From positions 69,935 to 133,934 of the forward strand of contig CAZYHC010000009.1 in NCBI GenBank assembly GCA_964646625.1: a stretch of 64,000 nt of DNA. Reading direction: 5' to 3'. Numbering within the stretch: the stretch's first letter is position 1; each line of letters starts with the position of its first letter. This DNA comes from DAOULT01 sp964646625. Lineage in GTDB: Bacteria; Chloroflexota; Anaerolineae; CAZYHC01. A program made the position numbers and the translations under genes. Below the pieces are notes generated by a model. It was not told where the DNA came from, made no database searches, and saw only the letters and a list, made by a program, of their open reading frames with translations. Positions 50,923 through 58,346 of this stretch are shown piece by piece.

Positions 50923-51049
50923 ATCCTCCGATTCATCGGGTCCCCCTGGGAACGATGAACGATAAGGTGAGAGGAGCAATCCTCTCGCCCGCCAGTGCGC
51001 AAAGGAGGCAACCAGCCGGTCAGCGCGGTGAGTTTGCCTCCTTATTTTA
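50923..51049 (+). promoter_or_regulatory. Moco/Tuco-type riboswitch, tandem copy 2
   Basis: A second complete copy, about 90% identical to copy 1 and 41 nt downstream, with no promoter of its own between them. The GCAA-capped stem is perfect (GAGAGGA/TCCTCTC). The terminator is GGAGGCAAC...GTTTGCCTCC followed by TTATTTTAA. Two aptamers in series must both allow read-through for expression of 51167. This could give a steeper response or a logical AND. Confidence 0.72.
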
Positions 51050-51166
51050 ATAGCAGGGAGAGGGGGTGATGTTCCAGAAAGTACTAGCCGGACGATCAAT
51101 CACGGGGATGTGCTCAAACAATACAGATCCAACTGCAAATTTAACAATTTCAAAGGAGGGTATGAT

Positions 51167-51970
51167 ATGTCTGGAGAAGAATTAAAGAAACAGATTCCAG
51201 ATACGCAAGAGGAGCCGCGCCGAGGCGGAATAACGCGGCGGCAGTTTTTGGCCACCGCCACCGCCGTAGGTGTGTCCCAGACAGTTGGCTTCGGCTTGCG
51301 GCTTGCTGAGGCGAGCCCTGCACCGGCCCCGGCTGCCGTGGGAGTAGAGTCTCCGGCGGCCCAGGCAGAACCAAAAGCGGGACATACGATCGTTTTCGAT
51401 CCCGTTCAGTGCACGGGCTGTCTGGTGTGCGCCGTGGCGTGTGCAGAGAAATGGGCGGCAGAGATCGCTCCGGAGGCAACCGCGGATGTGGTAAACCTGG
51501 AATACTCCAGGATACGTCCTATGAGATTCCAGTACGTTGACGTAATCAACATCTGCCAACATTGCCAGCTTGAGGAGTGGGCCGAGGGTTCAACTAAGCA
51601 CCCCTGCCAGGCGGTGTGCCCGGAAGACTCGATAATAGTAGTGCCCGAAGGTGAAGGGAAACCAGGCTTCACGGGAATGGGCTACATGACCATAGATCGC
51701 GAGACGTGCCTGGGGCTCGACCTGTGCGGGAGGTGTCTGGAGATCTGCGAGGATCAGTTCGGGAGCGGCATTTCCTTCGACCCCATCGAAAAGAAGGCCC
51801 AAATCTGCACCCGGTGTGGGGGCAGCCCCACCTGCGTGGAGGTGTGTCCGGAGCCGCTTGCGCTACAATTTGTGCCTGTCGGAAGAAACGGTAGGTACTT
51901 CGCGCACCCGCCAGAAGCCAAAGCAGAGCTTCTGTACATGAAGATGTTCAGTAAAAGGAGGGACCTATAA
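51167..51970 (+). CDS. Tat-targeted four-cluster ferredoxin-like subunit
   Basis: A 267-aa electron-transfer protein. The Tat motif is T-R24-R25-Q-F-L (TRRQFLATATAVG), followed by an Ala/Pro-rich linker. Four [4Fe-4S]-type cysteine groups are seen: CTGCLVCAVAC, CQHCQLEEW...CQAVCP, CLGLDLCGRCLEIC and CTRCGGSPTCVEVCP. This is the DmsB/NrfC layout. AAAGGAGGG lies 6 nt before ATG 51167; an in-frame ATG at 51110 is less likely. Its stop shares a base with the AOR start (TAATG), so the two are translationally coupled and probably form a complex. The mature part may carry AOR across the membrane. Confidence 0.88.
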   Translation: MSGEELKKQIPDTQEEPRRGGITRRQFLATATAVGVSQTVGFGLRLAEASPAPAPAAVGVESPAAQAEPKAGHTIVFDPVQCTGCLVCAVACAEKWAAEIAPEATADVVNLEYSRIRPMRFQYVDVINICQHCQLEEWAEGSTKHPCQAVCPEDSIIVVPEGEGKPGFTGMGYMTIDRETCLGLDLCGRCLEICEDQFGSGISFDPIEKKAQICTRCGGSPTCVEVCPEPLALQFVPVGRNGRYFAHPPEAKAELLYMKMFSKRRDL

Positions 51971-54012
51971 TGGCTGAACTCAAAGGTGTTGCTGGGAGGA
52001 TCGCCAGAGTGGACCTGTCCAGCGGGACGGTGTCCGTCGTAGAACCGCCGGAGGAGGTCTACAGGAAATTCCTGGGAGGCTCGGCGCTGGGGCTCTACTT
52101 CATGTTCAAGGAAGGGATAGTGAATCCGGAGGTGGATCCCTACAGCCCAGAAAACATGATTCAATTCATGATCGGGCCGGTCACCGGCATAGGGCCCAAC
52201 GCTCGCTCCACTATCGTAACCAAGAGCCTCTACAATTTCCTCTGTATAACCACCAGCGGGGGGCAAGTGGCCTCCGAATTAAAGTTCGCCGGGTGGGATG
52301 GGGTTCAGGTCGTAGGAAAAGCGGAGAAACCGGTCTACATAGCCATCATAGACGACAACGTCGAGATCCGGGATGCCGGCGAGTTCTGGGGGATGGGCGT
52401 CGAAGAAGCAGAAATGGAAATGAAGAAGAGGGTAGTGGCGCCCCTGGAGTATAGAGAAGCCATCGTGGCTTCCGCAGATCTGACCCCCGAATGGGCCGCG
52501 TTAAGGCCGCCCGGCCGTAAAGGGGTGGGAGCCAAGAGGCTGGCTGGTTGCTGGGTGATCGGGCCTGGGGGAGAGAACCAGGTGCGGTACGCCTGCGTCA
52601 TGACCGAAGGCGCCCGGGCCCACGGCAGATACGGGGCAGGAGCGGTGGCCGGCTCCAAGAACCTGAAGGGGATCGTGGTCAGAGGAACAAAGGGACACAG
52701 GCTGGCTGACAAAGCCCGATTCCTGGAGTTAGTGGGGGAGGTACAGGCCGTAGAGAGACAAGATTACTTCTGGAGATCGTACGGCACCGCCGGCATAGGC
52801 GCCAGGTCGGCTGTGGTCGAAGACGCCTTCCCGATCAGGAACTGGCAATGGGGCTGTTGGGCAGACCCCGACGGGGTCAAGGCGCTCACCGGACCATTTA
52901 TGGATACGGCCAGTTTCGTGCGGAAGCAATCGTGCCCGGGCTGCGTCCTGCATTGCCTGTACCCCACGGAGGTAACCAGTGCGGATGGCCTGATGGATAG
53001 AACCATCACCGACATGCCTGACTGGGAGGCCATGGGGATGGTGGGGGGCAACCTGGGTCACCTGGAAGTGGAGGGCTTAACCCCAAATGAGGGCTTTGGA
53101 GGGGACCACTTTGACATGGCCGAGGGCCTGGCCAAGTGCCAGTACACCACCTTCCTTCACGACGACGCCGGGCTGGACTTCATCGAAGGAGGGGCTCTGC
53201 TGGCCCTGCTCATGGAGCTGAGGCAGCGAGAGCTCATCGAAGTGGCGGACCTGGACGGGGTAGACCTGAAATGGGGCGACGTCCACGCCATTGAGGCGAT
53301 GCTGAAAAAGATCGTGGCCAAAGAGGGCATAGGTGAAGTGCTGGCCAATGGAACGTGGGAAACGGCCAAGTACTTCAGCGAGCAGAAGGGCAACCCGGAG
53401 ATCATGAACTACTGCATGACGGGTAAGAGATATGGTCAGCCCGCCCACGACGTCAGGAGCCCCGCCGACAAAGACGCCTTGGAGTACGTTACGGTGGTGA
53501 GGCCCTGCGAGCACACCGGTGGAGGGGGAGGAGGATTCAAGGGCGGTGATTTCGCTGCCGCCGCCGCAGGCCAGAACGTGAAGTCCGCGGTCGACTCCCT
53601 GGTCCACTGCAACTTTGCCCGCGGACACTGGGCAGGGGTGAGCTCAGAGCTGATCCAGGCGGCGACGGGATGGGACGACTTCGACGAGGAGGCGTTCACA
53701 AGAGTGGGGGAGAGGGTCTACGCTCTGGGCAGACTCTTCAACATCCACACCCAGAAAATCACCAATCCCAAAGAGGAGTGGGACTCTCCAAAAATGTTCC
53801 CGCACAGGTGGTTCAATGACCCGCTGCCCACTGGCCCTCACAAAGGGGCCATAGCCTACGAGGGCGACCCCTCGAAGCTGTTCGACGGGACGTTGATCGA
53901 GTACTGGAAGGCCAGAGGCTGGACCGAAGACAAGGGCATCCCGACGGAGGATAAGCTGAAGGAGTTAGGGCTCGACGATATCGCAGAGGCCATCGCCAGG
54001 CTGTATCGCTAA
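51970..54012 (+). CDS. aldehyde:ferredoxin oxidoreductase family tungstoenzyme
   Basis: A 680-aa enzyme of the AOR family, which oxidises aldehydes or related compounds with a tungsten bis-pyranopterin and one [4Fe-4S] cluster. The N-domain starts AELKGVAGRIARVDLSSGTV and includes the pterin region KFLGGSALGLYFMFKEG. Cluster cysteines C322, C325 and C329 (CPGCVLHC), with C513 (VVRPCEHT) as fourth, match the family spacing. A Gly-rich loop at GGGGGGFKGG is unusual. No Tat signal of its own. It is coupled to the Tat Fe-S subunit upstream. The actual substrate is unknown. Confidence 0.9.
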   Translation: MAELKGVAGRIARVDLSSGTVSVVEPPEEVYRKFLGGSALGLYFMFKEGIVNPEVDPYSPENMIQFMIGPVTGIGPNARSTIVTKSLYNFLCITTSGGQVASELKFAGWDGVQVVGKAEKPVYIAIIDDNVEIRDAGEFWGMGVEEAEMEMKKRVVAPLEYREAIVASADLTPEWAALRPPGRKGVGAKRLAGCWVIGPGGENQVRYACVMTEGARAHGRYGAGAVAGSKNLKGIVVRGTKGHRLADKARFLELVGEVQAVERQDYFWRSYGTAGIGARSAVVEDAFPIRNWQWGCWADPDGVKALTGPFMDTASFVRKQSCPGCVLHCLYPTEVTSADGLMDRTITDMPDWEAMGMVGGNLGHLEVEGLTPNEGFGGDHFDMAEGLAKCQYTTFLHDDAGLDFIEGGALLALLMELRQRELIEVADLDGVDLKWGDVHAIEAMLKKIVAKEGIGEVLANGTWETAKYFSEQKGNPEIMNYCMTGKRYGQPAHDVRSPADKDALEYVTVVRPCEHTGGGGGGFKGGDFAAAAAGQNVKSAVDSLVHCNFARGHWAGVSSELIQAATGWDDFDEEAFTRVGERVYALGRLFNIHTQKITNPKEEWDSPKMFPHRWFNDPLPTGPHKGAIAYEGDPSKLFDGTLIEYWKARGWTEDKGIPTEDKLKELGLDDIAEAIARLYR

Positions 54013-54045
54013 ACTCTCGTAAGAGATGGTTTGGGTGGCACGCTT

Positions 54046-54082
54046 GAGGCCCCAACCGAGTGTCACCATTGGTTGGGGCCTC
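54046..54082 (+). terminator. terminator after AOR 1
   Basis: GAGGCCCCAACC pairs with GGTTGGGGCCTC (12 bp perfect), loop of 13 nt, then TTGTTCGTCCTTT. A close relative follows AOR 2 at 60168. Because thiF follows in the same direction, it may be partial and set AOR:ThiF ratios. Confidence 0.75.
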
Positions 54083-54137
54083 TTGTTCGTCCTTTAGCCC
54101 CGAGATGGGCTGGCCGAAGAGCAGGGGGTCAAGGGGC

Positions 54138-55043
54138 ATGGACTATGAGGAGCTTTTTCAGAGGAACCTGGGCATATTTGAGCGCGAGGAGCAGGAGAGG
54201 ATAAGGGACGCCAAGAAGGTAATGATCATTGGCTGTGGGGGCATCGGTGGGGCGGTGGCGATCGTGCTGGCCAGGAGCGGGGTGGGCAATTTCGTGCTCA
54301 TGGAGTACGATAACTATCAACCCTCGAACATGAACCGCCAGGTAACCTGCTTCACCGACACGATAGGGATAAACAAGGCCGCGTCCATAAAAGAAACTAT
54401 CCTCAAGATCAACCCGGAAGCCAAAGTCACGGCCTACGAGCGAGGCTTACAACCCGATGAAATCGAAGAAATGATAGGGCCAGCAGACATCATCGTGCCC
54501 GCCATGGATGACTGGCCGCTGAGCCTGACCGTTTTTGAGGCGGCGAGAAAGCTGGGTAAGCCTGCGGTGTTGTCGTATCCTGTCGGAGCTTTGGGGCGGG
54601 CCTCCATCTTTCTGCCCGATGGCCCCCCCGCCGCGGAGTGCCTGGCTATGCCCTTGCTCCCGTACCACGAACTAAAACGGTACTCGGAAAGTCCTGACTC
54701 CAGGCGCATACTCTTGTACTACATGACGGAGGGGGCCTGGAGAGAGGAATGGTTTGAGCGCTGGTGTGTGGGGGAGTGGCCCCACGCCCAGCTTTGCACC
54801 ATCGTCTGGATCACGGCCACCCTGGCCGCCATGGAGATTCTGAAGCTGATCAGCGGGAAGTGGAAGCTCGTCGCCGCGCCGTACTACTGGCACGTCACCC
54901 CCGCCAGGGCGCGCATCAAGAAGTTTGGGCTGGCTCGACGGCTGGTCTCGCGGCTGTCACGGCGGAAATGGATGCAGCAGCGATTGCCCTGGCTGACAAG
55001 GCGAAAACGGCTGGTGCGGCTGTTTACCTGGCTGATACGGTGA
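54138..55043 (+). CDS. ThiF/MoeB/HesA-family adenylyltransferase
   Basis: A 301-aa E1-like enzyme that adenylates ubiquitin-like sulfur carriers such as MoaD or ThiS. The ATP site is VMIIGCGGIGGAVAIVLARSGV (near residues 30-51). The adenylate region has NMNRQVTCFTDTIGINKA (near 70-87), with the Arg and Lys of the family. No zinc CxxC pairs are visible. Next to a tungstoenzyme, it likely helps produce molybdopterin or sulfurate the cofactor. ATG 54138 follows CAAGGGGC; an upstream frame start at 54060 overlaps the terminator. The C-terminal tail is Arg-rich. Confidence 0.8.
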   Translation: MDYEELFQRNLGIFEREEQERIRDAKKVMIIGCGGIGGAVAIVLARSGVGNFVLMEYDNYQPSNMNRQVTCFTDTIGINKAASIKETILKINPEAKVTAYERGLQPDEIEEMIGPADIIVPAMDDWPLSLTVFEAARKLGKPAVLSYPVGALGRASIFLPDGPPAAECLAMPLLPYHELKRYSESPDSRRILLYYMTEGAWREEWFERWCVGEWPHAQLCTIVWITATLAAMEILKLISGKWKLVAAPYYWHVTPARARIKKFGLARRLVSRLSRRKWMQQRLPWLTRRKRLVRLFTWLIR

Positions 55044-55093
55044 ACAAATCCGGGTTTCCAATACCCACCGTTAAAATATAGAGGGAGGGGAAC

Positions 55094-55594
55094 ATGAAGC
55101 GGGTGTTTTCCATCGTTAATATCCTGGCATTGGCGTCGGGATGTTTGATGATCGCGGCAATGTTATTCCCATGGTGGAGAGTAGCCATTATAGGCAGAGA
55201 GGGAACCAACGTCTATCCCTACCTGATCGATGGCGCGGCTTCGGAGCTTCTGGGCTATAAAAGAAGCGCACCGATGACCATCTTCACCGTGGTTTTAATA
55301 GTATGCATTGTCCTCTGTTTCGTGGGGAGCGTCTTAAAAGGGATCAAAGGGAGGATCGTCCTGGGAGTTGCGGGCATCTTTGCTTTGCTTGCTACTGGGG
55401 GCTTTTTATATAGGATTTATCGGGTGTGTGAGATGTATGAAATATCTCTACAGGGGTTCACCGTAACGACCGCAGAGATGGTACCCTTTGAAGTGGAAAC
55501 CGGGTTCCAGGTAGGATTTTACCTGATTATTGCTGCGGGGGTGCTGTGCTTGGTCTCGTGTGCACTGCATGGGATACTTCTACGTCGCTCATGA
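55094..55594 (+). CDS. hypothetical four-helix membrane protein
   Basis: A 166-aa inner-membrane protein with about four helices (residues 10-28, 58-80, 88-108, 140-160). An outer loop after helix 1 contains PWWRVAIIGREGTNVYPYLI. No Cys pairs or haem motifs were noted. I do not recognise the family. Located between thiF and the Tat-targeted rdhA-like gene, it could anchor one of the exported enzymes, as RdhB does for RdhA, but it is longer and not similar in sequence. AGGGAGGGGAAC precedes the ATG. Confidence 0.6.
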   Translation: MKRVFSIVNILALASGCLMIAAMLFPWWRVAIIGREGTNVYPYLIDGAASELLGYKRSAPMTIFTVVLIVCIVLCFVGSVLKGIKGRIVLGVAGIFALLATGGFLYRIYRVCEMYEISLQGFTVTTAEMVPFEVETGFQVGFYLIIAAGVLCLVSCALHGILLRRS

Positions 55595-55601
55595 GGGCCT
55601 G

Positions 55602-55715
55602 GGGGCCCGCATCAGGAAATTTGGTCCAGCGTCGCGGCGGGAATGGATACAGTGATATCTGCCCTGGCTGACGGGGCAAAAACGGCTTATGCGGCTGTTC
55701 ACGCGGACGATAAGC
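55602..55715 (+). pseudogene. 3' fragment of a second thiF copy
   Basis: The frame reads ARIRKFG...SRREWIQ and stops at TGA 55653-55655, matching the ThiF end ARIKKFGLARRLVSRLSRRKWMQ with an internal loss. Beyond it, DNA similarity to the thiF tail continues (GCCCTGGCTGAC...AAAACGGCT...TGCGGCTGTT) to about 55710. It is a decayed duplicate of the preceding gene's 3' end. Confidence 0.55.
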
Positions 55716-55783
55716 TGATTAGCTCTGGCATGTTTTGGTCAGCCTGGGCATTTCAATTTATAGAAAGAAGGGATGCACGAAAA

Positions 55784-57034
55784 ATGACTGAAGAAAGAAA
55801 GTGTAAGATACCGAGGCGGAAATTCCTCACAGGCGCGGGCGGGTTTGCGGCTGGACTGACCGCGCTTGGGCTGCAAGGTACGCTGCCGGTATCGTCGGCG
55901 CAGCAACAAGAGGGCATCTGGCGCTGCCTGTGTGGAGAGATATTCGACACCGCAGAAGAGTTGAAAGAGCACATGGCGGTGGAACATGCCCGGAAATTGC
56001 CCCAGATAAGGCAGGTCAGTAAACCCACCTATGACCAATTCCTGGTCGGAGCGGTTAAACGCTTTGACCAGAGGAACCAGGTGTTTTCCAGAACGGTGTG
56101 GGACGAGGAGTACAAGAGCCTGCTGCAAAACGTGGTCCCGCGCGAGACAGGCCGCTCGGAGCTACAGGTGCTCGAAGGCAGGGCTTTGATGGCAAGTGCC
56201 ATATACGTAGATGACACGGCGGGCAGTCTTCACCCTAACTATCGTGGATACTCGGGACATGTAGTGAATGCTGGCGGATTGTACGATTGGGACGACCCTG
56301 TGAACCCCACCCAGTTCCCCGTTTCCGATCCAGCCCAGATGTCGGAGCGGATCAAGGAGTTGGCCCGGTTTTTCGGGGCGGACCTGGTGGGCATCTGCGA
56401 ACTCGACCAGCGCTGGGTGTATTCCCACTACTTCGAGCGCGAGACCGGGGCCTATGGGGTGCTGGACATTCCCTACAAGTACGCCGTAGTACTGGGGGTC
56501 CAAATGAACTGGGAAGGGATCAGAGAGACGCCGGGGTTTGAAGCCAGCGCCGCCACCGCCCTGGCCTACTCGCGGATGCCCGAGGTGGCAGCACCCCTGG
56601 CCAAATACATACGCGGTCTGGGGTACCCGGCCGTGCCCTGCGGCAACGACACAGCCCAGAGCATCCCTCTGGCTATTGACGCCGGGCTGGGGGAGTTGGG
56701 GCGCAACGGTCTGCTGGTCACTCCTGAGTTCGGGTCGCGCCAGAGAATCTGCAAGGTACTGACCGATCTGCCCCTGAAGCCTGACCAGCCGATCGATTTT
56801 GGGTTGCGGAAATTCTGCGAGAGATGCCACGTCTGCGCCTATATGTGCCCTACCAAGGCCATCCAGCCCGGAGACCGCACCACCGAACGGACCTCGATCT
56901 CTAACCGGCCGGGCATCTTGAGATGGCCTGTGAACGTGGCAAAATGCTATCTGTTTTGGCGGGAGAACGATATAGACTGTTCCAATTGCGTATTTGCCTG
57001 CCCCTGGGGCCTGGATGCGCGACCCTGGATTTGA
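55784..57034 (+). CDS. Tat-targeted reductive dehalogenase-like protein, copy A
   Basis: A 416-aa corrinoid/Fe-S protein. Tat motif IPR11-R12-KFL, then a hydrophobic segment to residue 38. An unusual C48-x-C50...H63-x4-H68 zinc-finger-like element follows. The core has SERIKELARFFGADLVGICEL and GYPAVPCGNDTAQSIPLAIDAGLGELGRNG, the RdhA/QueG-type cobalamin domain. Cluster 1 is C345-C348-C351-C355-P. Cluster 2 is C388-x10-C399-C402-C406-P, the RdhA signature. Expected to act outside the membrane as a terminal reductase. No RdhB anchor is adjacent. Its first 865 bp after codon 2 are identical to copy B. Confidence 0.85.
   Translation: MTEERKCKIPRRKFLTGAGGFAAGLTALGLQGTLPVSSAQQQEGIWRCLCGEIFDTAEELKEHMAVEHARKLPQIRQVSKPTYDQFLVGAVKRFDQRNQVFSRTVWDEEYKSLLQNVVPRETGRSELQVLEGRALMASAIYVDDTAGSLHPNYRGYSGHVVNAGGLYDWDDPVNPTQFPVSDPAQMSERIKELARFFGADLVGICELDQRWVYSHYFERETGAYGVLDIPYKYAVVLGVQMNWEGIRETPGFEASAATALAYSRMPEVAAPLAKYIRGLGYPAVPCGNDTAQSIPLAIDAGLGELGRNGLLVTPEFGSRQRICKVLTDLPLKPDQPIDFGLRKFCERCHVCAYMCPTKAIQPGDRTTERTSISNRPGILRWPVNVAKCYLFWRENDIDCSNCVFACPWGLDARPWI
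55788..56652 (+). repeat. 865-bp identical direct repeat, copy A
   Basis: From the second codon of rdhA copy A to 56652 I see no difference from 60289-61153. The first mismatch is at 56653/61154 (A/G). Downstream the genes diverge to roughly 90%. This implies recent gene conversion or duplication limited to the 5' two thirds. Confidence 0.85.
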
Positions 57035-57112
57035 CCGTCGAGGGCCCAACCGCTCGCTCCAACCTTATCGTTATGTTAACCTTAAAATTTGGATGCGATT
57101 GCCCTGGCGCCC

Positions 57113-57141
57113 TTGACAATTTGCCCACTGTGTGTTATAAT
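57113..57141 (+). promoter_or_regulatory. sigma70-like promoter, cassette 2
   Basis: TTGACA (57113-57118), spacer 17 nt, TATAAT (57136-57141). Nearly the same boxes and surroundings as the cassette 1 promoter. Confidence 0.85.
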
Positions 57142-57250
57142 TTTCACAGTCCAAAGTCGAGGCCCTACGAGGCCGAGGGCTGTACCGCTTTCGGGGAGCG
57201 GCCGGAATCGGCGCTCTTGGCGGTATCAGATATGTATTAAAAACGAAATA

Positions 57251-57388
57251 TCCTCCGATTCATCGAATCCCATCCACCGATCACGTATGGGAACGATGAA
57301 CGATAAGGCTAGAGGAGCAATCCTCTAACCCGCCAGTGCGCAAAGGAGGCGACTAGCCGGTCAGACCGGGGAGTTTGCCTCCTTTTTA
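57251..57388 (+). promoter_or_regulatory. Moco/Tuco-type riboswitch, cassette 2
   Basis: Shares CCTCCGATTCATCG, GGGAACGATGAACGATAAGG, AGAGGAGCAATCCTCT and CCCGCCAGTGCGCAAAGGAGGC with the two tandem copies. Compared with them, one G-C pair of the GCAA-capped stem is replaced by T-A (compensatory), and the inner hairpin is longer (CCCAT...ATGGG). A terminator GGAGGCGAC...GTTTGCCTCC with T-run ends it. Such covariation supports a real folded RNA. Confidence 0.72.
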
Positions 57389-57414
57389 ACTTTAAGAATA
57401 AGGTAAAGGAGGTG

Positions 57415-57501
57415 ATGTTCAGGGAGATATCTAAACGGATAGTCAGTTGCAAGGATGTACCTGGAAAACACAGACACAACTACGAATCTAAAGGGAGGTA
57501 A
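57415..57501 (+). other. possible leader peptide between riboswitch and Fe-S gene
   Basis: After AAAGGAGGTGATG, ATG 57415 opens a 28-codon frame (MFREISKRIVSCKDVPGKHR...) that stops at TAA 57499-57501, 4 nt before the Fe-S ATG. The parallel start in cassette 1 (51069, also ATGTTC) runs into the Fe-S gene out of frame. Peptides are not conserved, so the conserved part may be just the ribosome site. Confidence 0.25.
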
Positions 57502-57505
57502 TAGT

Positions 57506-58333
57506 ATGTCTGGAGAAGAAATGCACAAACGGATCGCAGAACTGCAGGAACAACTGCGCCGAGGCCAGATAACGCGACGACAATTTCTGGCCTCCGCCAC
57601 CCTGTTGGGCTTCTCTCTAAGCGAGGCCCTGGCTGTCTGCGGTCTGAGTCCCACAGCGGCGGCCGCGGCTTCCGCTGCTCCGGCCGAGGTAGGTGCGGCT
57701 GCTCCAGCCGAGGCCGAGGGCGAGGGCTGGGGGATGGAGGATTACCCTTATCCAGAGGGGCCGGCGTTCATCGAGTGCGTTGAAATGAATTGCGTGGGGT
57801 GCGGGATCTGCGAGATGGCCTGCGCCATGCAGCACTTTGGGGTGATCAACAAGGATCTGGCCAGAATACGGGTCCGCAAGTATCTGCTCCCCATTCCCAA
57901 AGCGGTGCAGGTGACGTGTGCCCAATGCCCGGAGCAAGAGAGGGAGTGTCAGAAAGCCTGCCCTGTGGATCCGCCTGCCATCTACTTCGACGAGGAGTTG
58001 CTGCACATGGTGATTGACGCGGAGACGTGTCTGGGCGAGAAGTGCATGCAGTGTCGAGAGGCATGTGAAGCCAAAGCGATCTACATCTACCCATCCGTCT
58101 CCCCCATTCCCTTCGTCTGCGACCTGTGCGACGTGGAGGGGAATGGAAACAGGGACCCCCAGTGCGTCAACGTGTGTCCCTACGGGGCCCTTTATTACAA
58201 GAGCACGGCAATGCGTTTTGGCTATGTGGTACACGACCTCTATCGTAAGCATCCGGATGAAAAAGCCGAGTTGATCGCCAAGAGGATGTATCCACTGCCC
58301 AAAGAGCTCACGTGGAAACCAGGATGGGAATAA
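57506..58333 (+). CDS. Tat-targeted four-cluster ferredoxin-like subunit (cassette 2)
   Basis: A 275-aa paralogue of 51167. Tat motif I-T-R24-R25-Q-F-L at the same position, same MSGEE start, then an Ala-rich linker. Four cysteine groups: CVGCGICEMAC, CAQCPEQERECQKACP, CLGEKCMQCREAC, CDLCDVEGNGNRDPQCVNVCP. It is the DmsB/NrfC layout and would relay electrons from AOR 2. GGGAGGTAATAGT precedes ATG 57506; an upstream in-frame ATG at 57455 is less likely. It is followed 13 bp later by AOR 2. Confidence 0.88.
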   Translation: MSGEEMHKRIAELQEQLRRGQITRRQFLASATLLGFSLSEALAVCGLSPTAAAAASAAPAEVGAAAPAEAEGEGWGMEDYPYPEGPAFIECVEMNCVGCGICEMACAMQHFGVINKDLARIRVRKYLLPIPKAVQVTCAQCPEQERECQKACPVDPPAIYFDEELLHMVIDAETCLGEKCMQCREACEAKAIYIYPSVSPIPFVCDLCDVEGNGNRDPQCVNVCPYGALYYKSTAMRFGYVVHDLYRKHPDEKAELIAKRMYPLPKELTWKPGWE

Positions 58334-58346
58334 GGAGGTAATAGAG

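Larger units (their letters stand above)
50566..51166 (+). other. 600-bp regulatory region upstream of the AOR operon
   Basis: No protein gene is present. The region holds a perfect sigma70 promoter, two tandem riboswitch-like RNAs, each with its own terminator, and a leader with a strong ribosome site and short open frame before the Tat Fe-S gene. Confidence 0.7.
57035..57505 (+). other. regulatory region between cassettes
   Basis: No full gene. It has promoter 57113-57141, a structured stretch (57160-57235, including a CCGCT/AGCGG hairpin), the third riboswitch-like RNA and a leader with short open frame. At the start, GGGCCCAACCGCTCGCTCCAACC (57043-57064) is a broken relative of the AOR terminators. 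Confidence 0.6.

Noticed and set aside
50761..51049. Cobalamin riboswitch, considered because of the RdhA and corrinoid proteins
   Set aside because: The B12-box pattern is not seen. The conserved blocks instead fit the Moco RNA layout, and the first regulated gene pair is a tungstoenzyme.
50761..57388. CRISPR-like array from three repeated RNAs
   Set aside because: There are only three copies of about 120 nt, not short regularly spaced repeats, and no cas genes.
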